A stretch of DNA of 64,000 nt from Tetragonia tetragonoides (lineage: Eukaryota; Streptophyta; Magnoliopsida; Caryophyllales; Aizoaceae). Positions 9,901 to 23,171 of this stretch are shown in pieces. The notes under the pieces are model-generated. The model searched no databases and was not told the origin of the DNA. It saw only the letters and a program-made list of their open reading frames with translations. Position 1 is the stretch's first letter. Each line of letters opens with the position of its first letter. The stretch covers positions 17,752,001 to 17,816,000 of the forward strand of contig CM076140.1 of assembly GCA_038025085.1 (NCBI GenBank). The letters are read 5' to 3'. A program made the position numbers and the translations under genes.

Positions 9901-12137
9901 TTGGCAGTTTTTCCCTTACTCTTTGGAATACCCAGGAGAGTTCAAGATCCCATGGCAAAACAGTTCTGTGCCAGGCAATCCCAGAGAGAATTCCTTCCCA
10001 AACTGTCTTAGAAAAGACACACTCAAACAAAGGATGATTAAGAGTTTCAGAGTGGAGTTCACAGTAGCAACACATTGGGTCAATCTGGACCCCCCAAGAG
10101 ACTAAATTGTCCTTGGTCCTCAACTTTTGTAACAAAGCAATCCATAACATGAAAGCAGCCTCAGGAGAGGCTAGGTTGCCACAGACGAGTCCTTTCCAAG
10201 GAACTTTGCAAAGCTGCCCTTTCATTTTTGAGTATGCAGCACTGATGGCGAACTTCCCCTTGACACACTATCCCATGTCCCTACACTACTCAGATGCTTT
10301 CTTCCTTCAAGGATTTTCCTAATGACCGATGAAGCTTCTGAAGGAATTTGCATATACAGAATGTCTCTACCTTTAATGTAGTAACAGTGCACCCATTTCA
10401 CCCACAAACAATCCTTTTTCATACTCAAGGCCCATAAAAGCTTCTAAACAGCGGTGTTACATTTTCAAGTCAATCAAATTCATACTCCTGCACTCTTTTG
10501 GAGAGAGACTCGGTCCCACAGTACCAGAGCTCTTTTTGTTGAAGTATGCTAAATGTGTTATAACTTGATTTTCTTAGAATTTCTTAGAAAGAAATATAGT
10601 CAGAAGTGAGAACTGTACAGCACAAGAGGACAAGTCATCCTTTACAAAAGTAATTACAAATTGGCTCAGTTTTACTGGACCTTGGACATCGTACAGGCTT
10701 GAAACGCCCCTGCTGCCCTAGCTCATAAAGATGCAAGGTATGTAACCCTATCAATCCAGAGCATCTCCAGAGAGACAGAAACCTCAGTAAGTAGTTAACT
10801 AATACCCTTGCCAAATGCACCATAATGACAACACTGCCAACAAAGCACTGTCCCAGTAAAATGTGTAAATATAATCACACGATATAACAAATATAACATC
10901 AGGAAAGTTGGGGGCTTCTATACAAGAACTTTGTCATTGACCTACTATGAAATACTACCGCAGCACCCCTCCCCCCATGCAGGTTTGGTATTTGGGAGTG
11001 ACTATGCTAAGGAGGAACCCTCTTTATCTTATAAAAAAAAGGTTTAGGAACCCTCCGTAGCTTTGCTAGTAGTTCTGTAGTTGTACTATGGTCACAAAAT
11101 ATAAGGGTGTAGCCTCTGAATTTCATATTTAAATTTTTAATAGTCAAGTAGATAAGTGTTCACTAATATGGTAGAACTGCCATATTGGGACAAGTTACTA
11201 ACCACTAACAAATCATAGAAGCAACTCCATGTCTACAAAATTTCAACTCGAGTATTAACAAGCTGAATATTCACCAAATTAAATACTCCTTGTTTGTCAG
11301 CGGTTATGTAGTCTGAGGAGTAATGAGGAGCTGGTCTGGATTTCTTATTATTGGAGATTATGAGGAAACATGGCTTTTAAAGCTGTTTTTACTTTACATT
11401 GTCACTTCATATCTTATAATTCCATGATTTTTTTTATCAACTGGGTATCCAATCACTTGGCAGTTGGACTTAAGACTTTTATTGCTCACCAAGGAAGAGA
11501 TAGACAAGCTTAATTGGTTAGACATATTATCGTTCGATTTCCTCTGGATTAGATTGCTATGTTGCAGTTACGGTTACATGCCTGAAGGCTTTTTCTGTCA
11601 CGAATCTTGATAGGGATTGGATGTGACCTGAGAGGGTCGTCTCTCGGTAGGTCCATCATGTGTACGTCAGTCTCAAGAGAATCTGTCTCTCTTTTTATAT
11701 AATTCTACTATTTGAGATTACAATCTGTGTTGGGCATAATATGAAGCTTGAGCATAACCTACTAGTGTATTATGGAGCTGTTCCTGTTGAACTTTCAGGG
11801 TTTTGGACTTTGAATGGGGAGAATGTTATTTTGCTATGATGCGGATTTTTAAGTATGAGTCTACATCTGTTGCTATTTATGCAATATGGAACTGTTTGTG
11901 AAAAGTCAACACGTTGTGCACTTCAGGGGTGGGATTTTGTTTCTTGTTAAGGTTCAAACATTGTGGCCTGTCTCTTTTTCTGGTAGTCTCTCGGCATGGA
12001 TTTCAGTTACTGATCCCTTTTTCTTTTCTTTGTTTTGATGTGTTTGCAGTTTGGTTTCGGGGATGAGCAATACTGTAATTGTGGATCGTTTCTTCGACAA
12101 ATCGAACTGGTGTATTATTCTCGAAAAAACAGAATGA
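6905..12137 (+). CDS. TRM9: tRNA (carboxymethyluridine-34-O)-methyltransferase, TRM9/ABH8-type
   Basis: This SAM-dependent enzyme methylates carboxymethyl-uridine at the wobble base of tRNA (mcm5U synthesis), in other eukaryotes with TRM112 as partner. Coding exons are 6905-7983 and 12050-12137, joined in phase across GAAAG|GTAATT and TTTGCAG. SAM motif I is ILDAGCGNGKY, followed by FIGCDIS and the catalytic-region SIAVLHHLSTESRR. The C-terminus is YYHVFSEGELER, then VDRFFDKSNWCIILEKTE across the intron. A Ser/Arg-rich insert lies near SPRSRSLRS. Two starts are possible: ATG 7016 (351 aa, MREIKVGRP) or ATG 6905 (388 aa), which lies 5 bp after a TTATTTCAG acceptor at 6900 that would close a leader intron. 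The longer form adds a 37-residue Arg/Ser-containing extension. No lesions are seen. The other homologue of similar fold would be a generic methyltransferase, but the C-terminal block favours TRM9. Confidence 0.9.
7984..12049 (+). other. 4.07-kb intron of the methyltransferase gene
   Basis: The intron is bounded by GTAATT and TTTGCAG. Apart from the LINE relic at 9730-10530, it is AT-rich sequence with a G-run (8221-8235) and no recognisable gene. Confidence 0.8.
9730..10530 (-). mobile_element. LINE (non-LTR retrotransposon) relic in intron
   Basis: The minus-strand translation gives the reverse-transcriptase tail KKDCLWVKWVHCYYIKGRDI (10428-10369), then after a frame break a zf-RVT domain at 10225-9872: MLWIALLQKLRTKDNL, PMCCYCELHSETLNHPLFEC and VWEGIL. 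These are hallmarks of plant L1-type ORF2 C-termini. The rest of ORF2 is missing, so this is a dead fragment antisense to the host gene. Confidence 0.8.
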
Positions 12138-13285
12138 TGAGACACTAAATCATCACTGCTCCTTGTTATGAAGATGAGAGCAATCTACCAATAAACCGAG
12201 AACAGCTTATTGGATGCTTTATTGATCACCTAGAAGCTTGTACCAGAAAACTCACCAAAATCTTTGGTTTGTGGTTGCTGCTCAGCATGTATTCCCCGAA
12301 AGAAGTGTACGTGTAGCATATATCGTCAAGAACTCCCCAAGTGTAGACAGGTTTTTGGTGGTGTGATTTACCAGCAATCTCTGGTGGTTGTACAAGTTCA
12401 GACATCCAGGGTAAATTTCCGAAGTTTGTTTTCAGCTATCATATACCGCGACACAAGAACATATATACTCTGCTTTTTTGCTATCATAAGCTGAGACACA
12501 TTAGGGTTGGTGGACTCATGATGTTGTCGTTCTTGTGAAACTTTTGTCTTTGCTAGGAGAAGGTACATGGTGTATTTTGAATGTGCTGATTTTCTATATT
12601 TTTCTGTATTTTTGAAAGGAATTGTGGTGACTTGGTGTTGGTGATGACTGATACACGATTTTTATTTTTATTTTTATTTTTTTTGACAAAGCTGAGGATT
12701 TTATTAACTACAGTATAATTTTTATGCAGATTCATAATATTATACATTTCCTCTATTTTATTTTAAAATATAAAGCAATTGCCGCCTTGCTGAACCTTAT
12801 ATGATTGCAAAGTTGCAAGTCCCAACCAAAATCTGAAACTTATTATGTGCATGGTCATTCTTAGATTAAGTGTAAATGTTGTAATAAACTCTCTCTCTTA
12901 CCATAAGAGCTTCGCCAATGGCCTTCCCAAAGACAAGTTTGTACCAAGTATATAGGCCTTTCTCTCATCCCTTCATCATAGTTGAAAAGGAAGGAGATCT
13001 TACATAGCACTTACATATAATCAACTAGGTGTATGCTGATGCAATACGCGGGCTATTACTACATTTTTTTAGAGGTAAAATATTGGGGGGGGGGGAGGGG
13101 TAAGAAGTCTTATGTGAGATCATCCCAATGTCTCATTGTAAAATAGAATTTATAAATGTTATTATTTTTCAATGTAAGATTTTTTTTGCTCGTCAATTTT
13201 TCAAGGTAAGATGGTCTCTCTAATGTAAGAATATTATTTTTTAGGATGTGAATCAGTAATTAATTTCATCATTAGGATAGTCTAC
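12138..13285 (+). other. 3' UTR of methyltransferase gene and intergenic DNA
   Basis: A possible AATAAA polyadenylation signal lies at about 12190. A T-rich tract at 12658-12680 followed by GACAAAGCTGAGGATTTTAT resembles the reversed 3' end of a retroposon. G-runs occur at 13084-13098. No gene is seen. Confidence 0.5.
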
Positions 13286-15926
13286 AAGTAGTAATCAGAC
13301 AATTGTATGACGTTTATAACCCAATAAAAGGTCACCTTGTTTCCACAAAATTGAAATCACTACTACTGATGATTGGGATGACTGAGTCTAATGGGTCTGA
13401 ACAAGGCCTATGGATGAGAAGAGCAAGAAAAAAGGATAGGTGCAGAGACTCAAAGGAAGTTATTTTAACAAATGGGGTTGACTGTATTGTTATAAGCACA
13501 ACCACCAACTATCATGAATGGCACCACAAATTGGGGCATCCAGCATCACCCATTCCCCGTCAACTCCAAATGCAACTCTCCCTTCCTATTTCAAAGTTTG
13601 ATAATTGCACTTTCTGCAATTCCTGCTTAATTAATAAAAGTAGTAAACTCCCCTTTTCCCAATCTACCATTAGTTCTACTGCTCCTTTTGATATTATATT
13701 TAGTGATGTTTGGACATCCCCATTATATTCCCACGATAATTACAAGTATTATGTTATTTTTGTGGACCACTCCATACAATACACGTGGTTTTACCCTCTA
13801 AAGCAAAAATCTGACTCATATTCCACCTTCACCCGTTTCCTAGCCTTAGTGGAAAAACACTTCAACAAACCAGTCCTCCATCTATATTCGGACATTGGTG
13901 GCGAATATATCAAACTCACCCTCACCTCCTTGATAATGGTATCACCCATCTTACAATACCCCCTGACACCCCGGAACACAATGACTATTCCAAACGGCGT
14001 CACCGTCACATCTTTGAAACCGGCATTTCCCTTCTCTCACATGCTAAACACCCATCAAAATTTTGGACTCATGCATTTACCACCGCTACATACCTTATAA
14101 ATCGTATGCCCACTCCAACTCTCAATCATATATCACCATTATTCACCAAACTTTTCAACCGACAACCCAACTACACCGAATTGCGTTGTTTTGGATGCCT
14201 ATATTATTCGTGGCTCCGCCCCTACACCAACCACAAACTACAATATCGCTCAACACCTTGTGTTCTTATTGGTTATTTCTCAACCCAAAGTGCATATTAT
14301 TGCCTTGATCCCATCACACATCGTGTCTATGTGTCTCGCCATGTTTGATTTGTCGAACACACTTTTCCTATCCTACCCGGTATAATTACCTCCCTCGATC
14401 ACCCACTGCCCCTCCATCTCCCACGCCATCCACCTCACCCACTTCCACACCACTGCTCAGTACACCCACCTCCCCGCTCGCTCACCCTTCTCCCTCTCCA
14501 CCTCCCTCTCCCTCCTCGCCACCTCCACCACCCCCTCCACCCCGCCCCACCACACGACTCCAAAATAACATCACTAAACCCAACCCCAAATACCATCATC
14601 ACACCACCACCCACGACCCCACTTATGTCGTCACATCTGCAGCCGAAGCTACATGCATCCCCCACTGGCGGCAGGCCATGCTGCATGAGGTTGAGGCTCT
14701 CACCTGAAACCAAACATGGACTCTTGTCCCTCCTGACTCGGCTCTTAATGTCATTGGGTGTAAGTGGGTCTTCTGGATAAAATATAATCCGGATGGGTCT
14801 ATTGAACGCTACAAAGCCCGCTTTGTTGCCAAGGGCTTTCACCAACGGGTTAGACTTGATTACTCAGAAACATTTAGCCTAGTAGTCAAACCAACCATTG
14901 TTCGCCTTAAGCTATCCTTTGCTGTCACATCCAACTGGTCTCTTCGCCAACTTGACATTAACAACGCCTTCCTGCAAGGCAATCTTCCCGAAACCGTGTT
15001 TATATCACAACCCCCCCCAGTTTTTAGGAACCCGCCCAACCGTCCTAGATTCGTAGTCTCTCCAAGGCTATTTATGTTCTTAAACAAGCCCCCCCTGTGC
15101 CTAGTACACAGAACTTAAAACCTACCTTACCCAATTTGGTTTCCGAAACGATGTTGCAGACCCTTCCCTATTCATCTATTCTCATAACAACAACCTCATG
15201 TATCTCCTTGTCTATGTTGATGAAATAACCATCATTGGGCCTTCCACCACATTTATCAACTCTTTTGTTACAACCTTATCTCAACGATTCTCTCTCAAGT
15301 CTCCCACCCACCCCTTACCCTACACGACGGTCAACCTATTCCCAACCTGAGTGACTACTGTGCCATTATAGGTAGTCTACAATACCTTCTCTCTCCACCC
15401 GCTCTGATATTGCTTTTTCTGTCAACAAACTATCCGAGTTCATGCATTGTCTCCTTTTTACTCATTGGGTAGCTCTTAAGCGTCTCCTCCGTAACCTTCA
15501 AGGTACATCTCATTATGCTCTCCAAATTTATCGAAAACTCACCTTTCACTCTTCATGCTTTTACTGATGCTGATTGGGCAGGTGACGACGATTATTACGT
15601 TTTCACTAAAGGTTATATTATTTTCTTAGGTCGCAATGTCCTTTCTTGGAGCTCCAAGAAGCTGCGGGCCTTAGCTCGTTCCGCCACTGAAGCAGAGTTC
15701 TGTGTCGTGGCCACTACTACGGTTGAGGTAGTATGGCTCCAATCTCTCTTTTGAAGATATGAGTTGGTCCTACTTCCGTCCCGTCAATATAGTGTGACAA
15801 CCTTGGTGCTACTTACTATGCAGCTAATCCCGTGTTCCACTCTCGTATGAAGCATCTGGCTCTACCTTTCTACTTTGTTAGGAAATTAGTCCAAGCTGGC
15901 AGTATTCGAGTTCAACATATCAATGA

Positions 15927-18123
15927 CAATTGTTGGATTTCTGATTTTGATGATAATAAACAAAGTGTCCTTATCTTCGTTGAACTAACAATGATGGCAG
16001 GTTTACTTAAGGATGCAAGAAGTTTAAGCGCTTGATACAAGATTGCTCATGAAGATGCTTGGATCCTTATAAGACATGAAGACTATGTCTTTAGTTGGTA
16101 TTTCTATTATTAGTCTTCATGTGCTATGCATTGAGTGTGTTATAGGTTGGAATCAAAGTGGTCTTGACAAGGGACGAACATACACAAAGGTTGAAGTGCA
16201 TAAGGTTCAAAGAGTACAGGGGAACAGTCTTGTGAACCCTGTTCTCTATGACCTGCACTGAAGTTTGAAGGAACCTCAAGGGAACAACGTGTTGGACCCT
16301 GTTCCTTCTAACTGGCTATTTGGACGAGCATATGCATATTTCGTATTTACTATTTCTATGAATATTTTGTGTATAATCTTTTTAGATCTTTACACAAATA
16401 TTCTTTTGGTGAAAAATAAATTGTTTTGGAAATTTAGATATTGCAAAGTCGAGTTTAAAGATTGGTAAAAGATTTTATTTTGATAAAGATATTATCTTTT
16501 ACTTTATGGCCAAGTATTTTATGTTATGGAAAGTATTATCTTATGGAATATCTCTATTATCTTTTAGAGTTTATATTTTGATAATATACCTAAATTAGCT
16601 GGCCTAAATCTTCTGTAAAATATGTTGGACGAATTTCCATCTAGATTCATTAGGGTTTTATAAAGTAAAAGAGTTTTGCTTTATCTCCAACTCTATGATA
16701 TCTTTTTGGAGTTATTATCTTTTGGAAAATGATTTTAACCTAGAAGGAAACTGAGCCTTCACCTCCTCTATATAAGGCGGAGAATAGTTTCAGTTTACTT
16801 TATGCCTTAAGAGAGTTTTGACGTGAAAAAAGAGTTTTCAAATCATATTCAAAACATCCAAGTTGTCCAGTCCAGCATTACACTAAGAACAAACTTTGGA
16901 CATTGTTCCATGTCAGATCTGTTTGAGTCTTTCCTTTGCATACTCATTGCATAATAGGTTTTCATTGTAGTCTTATTTGCTTATTACAGAAGCGAGTTGT
17001 AAGGCAGTCATTATACTCAAAATGATCTGTAATTACTCTAGCTTACTGAGAAGCGTAGAGTTTCCTTCAGGTTAGTGTATGACTTGGAAGGAATGACAAC
17101 ACATTAGTAATGGTGTGTGGTGTATTAGGGTACTATGTTGTATCCTATTTTGGCTCTAGTAATAAGATTAGTAGTGTGACAAAATCAGGACCGTCTCTAG
17201 CATTGTAGAGGCCCCAGGACAAACTAAAAATAAGAGCCCCTAAATAGGAATAACTTTTTACCTGAGCTCTGATTAAGTAGTTGGATGGTAAAAACATGAG
17301 TTCAAGTCTCAAATCCTTCAAAGCGTGAGTTGTTTTTGCTATTAAAAAAAATAATCAAAAAAGAAAAATGGAAGTCATGAAACGTAAAACACTAATAGTA
17401 GCTTATATACGACCATAGTTTGCATATGAAAGAAAATTTATGATTTTATAAGAATTTTCCCAATAACAATAAAATATACATTTACACAGAAAGAAAATTT
17501 TCAATATAGGCATTTGACTCATCTCTTTTAAGGCCTATTTGATCTCACTTGTAGAGATATGTATTGATTTATATCCTAATCAAAGAGGTGTAAATTAAAA
17601 TACCTCATTTTACTAGGCAATTAAAAACCTCTTTTTAAATAGCCTAGGACTTAGAAATTAACAGAAGGATAAAAAGAAAGGGAATGATGGTGCAAGGATT
17701 CGAACTTGGATAAAAGCCTCAGTTAAATGAAGCGCTCACCACCAAGCTACTGAACTTTTTATGTCTTATATGTTCAGAATGTTTTATAGATTAGGTTTTT
17801 TTTTTTTTTTTTGTGGGCCCCCTTCGGGTGTTGGGCTCTAGGCGATCGCCCCTAGGGCCTACCCTCTAAGACGGGCCTGGACAAAATCCCAAGTAATTGG
17901 GTCGTGGTTTTTACTCCTATTGAGCCTAGGAGGTTTTCCACGTTAAAAAAGGCTTGTGTTATTTACTTTTAGTCTTCTGTATTATGCTTAATCTGCTGCA
18001 TAGGAACAATGTTCACAACGTTATTCTCATCATTGTTCTTAAGTAACAAAAGTCTGTGTTATTGCGAAAAGTGGGCGTCACTCTATTCATCCCCCCTCTA
18101 AAGTTCCTTAGTGCACCCTTCAG
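15927..18123 (+). mobile_element. LTR-like insertion (probable solo LTR) inside copia pol
   Basis: It separates the copia residues RVQHI from NDQLADVLTKPL. CAATGA occurs at both edges (15921-15926 and 18124-18129) and may be the target duplication. The left part begins TGTTGGATTTCTGATTTTGA at 15931, like many plant copia LTRs. A TATA box TATATAAG lies at 16769-16776, and CTATTCATCCCCCCTCTAA near the right edge is an LTR-end-like motif. No internal domains are seen, and about 1.5 kb remains once the nested hAT is removed. Exact ends are uncertain. Confidence 0.6.
17186..17879. mobile_element. Non-autonomous hAT element with 8-bp target duplication
   Basis: Target duplication GACAAAAT is seen at 17178-17185 and 17880-17887. 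Element ends are CAGGACCGTCTCTAG and CTAAGACGGGCCTG, giving an imperfect inverted repeat starting CAGG(A/C)CCGTCT. An 8-bp duplication and CAGGG-like ends fit the hAT superfamily. It is 694 bp with no coding capacity. It contains two tRNA-like patches in opposite orientation (about 17277-17315 and 17693-17757). Confidence 0.85.
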
Positions 18124-18231
18124 CAATGATCAGCTTGCGGATGTACTTACCAAACCACTCTCACATGATCGATTCTCCCGACTTACTTCCAAGATTGGAC
18201 TTTCCTGCCGAATGTCCAACTTGCGGGGGCA

Positions 18232-18481
18232 TATTAGAGAATAATTAGATTATCAATCATGTAGATATTCCTTCATTATTTTCAGTTATTCTCTCCCTTT
18301 ATTCTCTCTATGTATTTTCTATTCTTAGGTTGTTAATATTCTGCTCCTTGATCATAGCACTAGATAAGTTTAGTTGCCTTCTTTGTACTCTCTATTCAAT
18401 AGCTTGTATATAAATAGATGTATCTATCAATGTAATTCTTAAGCCTTCAATCACAACGTTTATATTAAACTCATAACCTCA
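18232..18481 (+). repeat. 3' LTR of the copia element
   Basis: It follows the purine tract at 18222-18230, starts TATTAGAGAATAATTAG (mutated from a TG start) and has a TATA box TATATAAATA at 18407-18416. The end is approximate. The matching 5' LTR is not in the window. Confidence 0.7.
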
Positions 18482-21400
18482 ATTGTAATTTTACTATCAC
18501 TTACACCAATTGTTCTAATAATTTGGTTTCTTAATTATATGTTAGTACTATATTTTTGAACTTCGATCATGTTTCCTATGTGTTAAGTACTCAAGTCCAT
18601 ATGAATCACACTCTTGCTGCTGATCCAATGGCCAAGAAACCCCACTTTTGCCTGAGCATCGTTTCACGTACATTTTATGTTCTCTATGATGATTTTATAA
18701 TTATTTTTGAGAAGAAAAGGAAAAAAAATAAACCAGGTGCATTACACAATTTGCACGGGCCACCTAATTAGTTGTGTTAAAATGGATGATGAAAAAGAAT
18801 ACAATAGCGAGCTAGTAATCATTAAGATAACGCAAATGTTTGTGCGCAATTGACCGGTTGTTTCATATATAGTGAGATAATTTATTTGAGTTTAGACGTC
18901 ATGTATAATACCCTGAAAGTCATCCTCTAATTTTTTGTATGCCACTATAAATCTCTCAAAGTTACAAGATCTTTAAAATCACCCATAAATTTTGGATATC
19001 TTGTCATGAGATAGTTGCGCTATTGCACAAGAGTATTACTATATATTATTATGGTTCGATGATGGTGTTTTATCTCTTTTTCTTATTCTTTTGGTATCTT
19101 CCATTTCTTAATATATGAGTCTTTGAGATGGATATTATAGGTACAAATTGGTTTAAAAATGTTATTTTTCGTCATTGATTTGCAGAGATAGAATCTAAAA
19201 GTCAATAGACTAATCATATGATTTTATAAGGAAAAGATGTTCTCAAATTAACTATATTCAGAAAGATTTAAAATATCTAATTTGAGTTTGCAATTTAAAT
19301 TTGAAATTATGAGGGGATATCTAATAATTGGGGACTTCTCATGAGTCGACCATATTTTTTTTGTAGAGATCTAAAGTTCTTATATTAATTGCAATTTGAA
19401 AATGATGGTGGAGCTTGATCATAGTGAATGAATGGAAAATAATTGAATTTTTGGATGCATCATAATTTTTTCCGTCTTCTTTGAATGTTGTTTGCTCGTA
19501 CATGCACAGTTATATAGTCCGTTTTTTTTTAACAACAAAATCAATTTGATTTATATTAGGCAGCTAAATTGCGAAATTAAAGTACAACAAAACTCGACGC
19601 TAGAGCCTTCCCTAATTTCTCTTATAAGTCCAACCTTGTACATGAATTTGACGTACACCACAAATACAAGCTAAAAAATCTTATACTTGGAAAAAGAAAG
19701 CTATATATAACCTTACAGTCATGACATCAACCAAATACCCTATGCAACAAGTCAAAATAACCATTGTACTTCACAACTGGTTCGCATTAAAATCCATCAA
19801 TATCAAGGTACTTGTCGACCACCTTGATCCATTACCCAACCATCTCCGCTCTAATCAAATATTCCAAACGACATTGTTTTATTACGTTCTCATCTTGACC
19901 TTTACTCCGACCAAAATTTACCCCTAACTTATAAGTATATTAAACTTCAGTAGCTATTATCACATTTTATAGCCGTTTTCAATAACATTTTTCACGTTCT
20001 TCTAAAAGAAATATCAAATAAACAAGGTAGGCAAAGAAATTCAAGCCATTAAATGATAAAACTTAGAAAATGCTCTTCAATATTCTAGTTATATTCTATA
20101 AAAAGTTACTTGAGCATTAGGAAAGTTAAAATGCCTTAAAGGAGAATTACATGCGTCAAATAACTTATCTAAAAGCTCAGTGGTGCATAATTATCTCACC
20201 AAATTAGGGAAACTATTGTCTTCGAACGATCTAGATTAATTATAAATAAAATTTTCTTTTATTACACGTTATCTTAACGGGTTTCGTTGTCCTAAAATAT
20301 TAAGAGAGGAAAAAGGGTAAATCTAGAACATAGACTCTCTGACAATGTATTGAACTTTTTATATACATTTTATGTTAAATACACAAGTTCACTAGAGTAT
20401 ATGGTTTATTTTATTGGTCTTTTCAATATCTTGTTATTGTGTTTTATATACTGGTTGCGAAGGTTAATGACGACAAACTAATGATTTGAATTTTAGATGT
20501 GTATGTGGACTTATGTTTCATTGTATTTGGGTATCAGATACAGGTTAGAATCAACCGAAGTCATACCATAGGTTTGGTTTGCATTTTAAGGAAAAAAAAA
20601 ACATCATACTTGATATCGAGTGTATTAATGCTCATCGATTTGTTTATTTTTGATCACTTGATCATCCATTTGTTTCAATATTGTGCACTAGTGGAGTATT
20701 AGATATGATAATGTTCTTTTTTTTTTTTTTTTTTATATATTATTCTTTAACTCTTTCCCTATCCACCACCTTGTTCATGGGACGCATGGCTATCATGACC
20801 ATTATGCATGACCGAAACATGAGCACCATCCATCACACAACACCACTAATCAATCGCAATCCTGAAATCAACTTAACACAATAATAACTATTGCGAATCT
20901 AACTCATAGATGTCCATATATTGACTAAGATTGCTACAACCTCATATTTATCTCCTAGATCTTAAAAAAGAAGTCGGAGCAGAAGATAATCAAGCGGCGA
21001 TAACAGTGTTGCCTTTCATGAGCTCTTGTCGTACTCTAATTGCAGTGGTGAAAGAGACACTGAATAGAGATAGTGAGACCGTTCTTTTTTACTATTTTGG
21101 TTTGAGCCATGCTATCTATAATTCTACAAATCTATTAAATCGCAACTCATCATGTTCATTTCGCATCCACCTACATGAAGTAATATTTACGTAACCTAAA
21201 AATAAATTTTTAATATTTTTTTTATCTCTGATATATCTCCTAAAAAACTACTATAAGAGCGTGCTTAGTTGGACTAATTGCTTTCTTTTTCAGTTTTTAT
21301 TTTTTAATTTATTTTAAGAAAGTATTTTCTTATAAAATAATTAAGTAGTTTCCAAATCCACAATTTTCTCTCTCTCCTCCCAAAACCTTCAACCTCTATC

Positions 21401-21590
21401 ATTGGTTCTTTGTATTAACCCCAATCCAGCCCGTAACAAATATGGAATGAAATCATGAATTGTTTTCATTATATAATAACTCTATATATAGCACCTATAT
21501 GTTGTTGCAAACACCAACTTGAATTCTAATTTTTTTAATCATAACAAAAAGATAAATAAAATAAAAAAGAAAAAAATTGAGGTGTGATAA
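18482..21590. other. AT-rich intergenic DNA, no gene recognised
   Basis: I see only short frames with no family signature, homopolymer T runs (about 19520 and 20719-20736) and no RNA gene. Diverged transposon debris is likely but unsupported. Confidence 0.5.
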
Positions 21591-23060
21591 AGAGACTCTC
21601 TCAAATCAATAGCAAAGAGCTACAGAGAATTTATGTTGTTTGTGTCTCGCCGGAGTAGACAACAGACACAGTTCGTTCTCCTGCTTCTCTCTCTCCTTCC
21701 TACTTCAGGTACTTTCTCTCTCTTTTTATCTCTCTTGACAAATTAGCCATCTCATTGAACTTGTCACTTATTTATCATTAACATTCTACACCACTCTCTC
21801 TTTCTGGTGGTTGTCGTCATGCGGACGTCACCCCAACGATTTCACTATGACTTGTTTATTAAGTCTGTCGAGACTCCTTTATGTTGTTCAATTGAAGGTA
21901 GTTGTTTTTTTTGAATGGTCTTGTTAATTTCATTTATTATTGATGTTCATTGAATAAACATGGAAAAAATAAAACTGACCCAGATTTGTAATCCTCGATT
22001 TTGTGTCGAACCGGATTTCAGGTCAGTGTTGTTTTTCAAATCGGGTTGTTGTTTTGGATAATTGGAGTGAAACTTTATTTTGGGGTTGAATTTGTTTTTT
22101 TTTTTTTTTTTTTGGGTTGAGTTATATTTGCATGTTTTTGTCTGTTGTGTGATAATGTTTGGGTTTTTGGGTTGTGGGCATGTTGGTTGTCTATAATCTA
22201 TGTAAATTGATTGAAAGTGAAAAGAATGGAAGAGAACTTGGTTAGATGATGATGGATATTGGGAAAGAGGGGTTTTACGGATCTGAAGATCTATTAAGTT
22301 TTGTGATTAGTAATGCATTGTGGTGGAAAGATAGTAACTTTAGGGTGTTTTGTTATGTTATGCATGTTATGTTTTCGAATAAGTTGCTTACCGTGTTAGG
22401 GAGGTTAGGGTTTTTGAAGATTGACGAGTTTGAGTAATCGTGTTAGGTTTGGAATGCATTAATTACTGACATAGATATGGTATTGGTACTGTGCTCTTTC
22501 CAAATGAGTATTGGCAAAGATGATTCGCTTCGTACGGTAAAACTTAAGAATGAGAATATGGAGATGTGAGTGTTTGAGAGTTCTAGAAACTTGACAAGTT
22601 AATGCGAGTGATGTCAAATATCAGGGATCTATAGAGGTATTGTTTATCATGAACTATCGAAATGTGATGTTTGCTAATCGAAGCTAAAGTTGGGGTTGAG
22701 TGAATCTTATCTTTCCTTTCAGAGGATCAATTGATTTTGTTGCCAATTTGGATGCTATTTGGATGTATGTTTACCGTGATAAGTTGAATAATGTGCTTGC
22801 ACATATGCGATGAGGTCATAAATTCGAGGGGGCGATGCGCAAGGCGAAGACCCACACATCTTGTATACGAGGCGCACATATCTTGTATACGAGGTGCACA
22901 AATTTTCAATTTTTTTAATAATTCTTTAATAATTTTTGCACAAAATTTTCCTATTAAAATATATTTTAATTTTATTATTGATCCTCACAAAAATAAAACA
23001 AAACAGTATAAATTACAGGGAAAAAACATTATGTGGGCAATTGTGTAGACTGGGAGGTTG
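21591..23060 (+). other. Region upstream of helicase gene; possible untranslated exon
   Basis: A CT-rich stretch with a plausible donor (CTTCAG|GTACTTTC, about 21710) could be a non-coding first exon of an unidentified transcript. A segment at 22735-22795 resembles 23500-23560 in the helicase leader intron, so part of the 5' region may be duplicated. No protein gene is recognisable. Confidence 0.35.
22856..22902. repeat. Two copies of a 22-bp unit
   Basis: CTTGTATACGAGG occurs at about 22860 and 22882 with similar flanks. Confidence 0.7.
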
Positions 23061-23127
23061 AGCCCTGAATACTCTACACAGAGTTCACAAAACAAAGAAA
23101 ACAAACAAACAAACGCTCAGGCAGCCG

Positions 23128-23171
<44 letters not shown>

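Larger units (their letters stand above)
13290..18481 (+). mobile_element. Ty1/copia retrotransposon, 5'-truncated and decayed
   Basis: Copia pol domains are read in order but in changing frames. They are GAG-pre-integrase (YHEWHHKLGHPA and CTFCNSCLINKSSKLPF), the integrase core (DIIFSDVWTSP, YYVIFVDHS, LYSDIGGEY), a Pro/Ser/Thr-rich linker (14390-14560), reverse transcriptase ([41 protein letters not shown]) and RNase H (FTDADWAGD, SWSSKKLRALARSATEAEF). The pol end (QLADVLTKPLS) resumes only after a 2.2-kb insertion. A purine tract GCGGGGGCA precedes a 3' LTR. No gag, PBS or 5' LTR is visible before 13290. Stops such as that after EVEAL at 14703 and several frameshifts make it inactive. Confidence 0.9.

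Noticed and set aside
14345..14707. Separate Pro-rich protein gene
   Set aside because: It is the Pro/Ser/Thr-rich linker between integrase and reverse transcriptase of the copia element, in continuity with RT motifs downstream.
17690..17760. Possible minus-strand tRNA gene (GATTCGAACTTGG)
   Set aside because: It lies inside the hAT element with no acceptor-stem pairing that I can see; treated as a tRNA-like relic.
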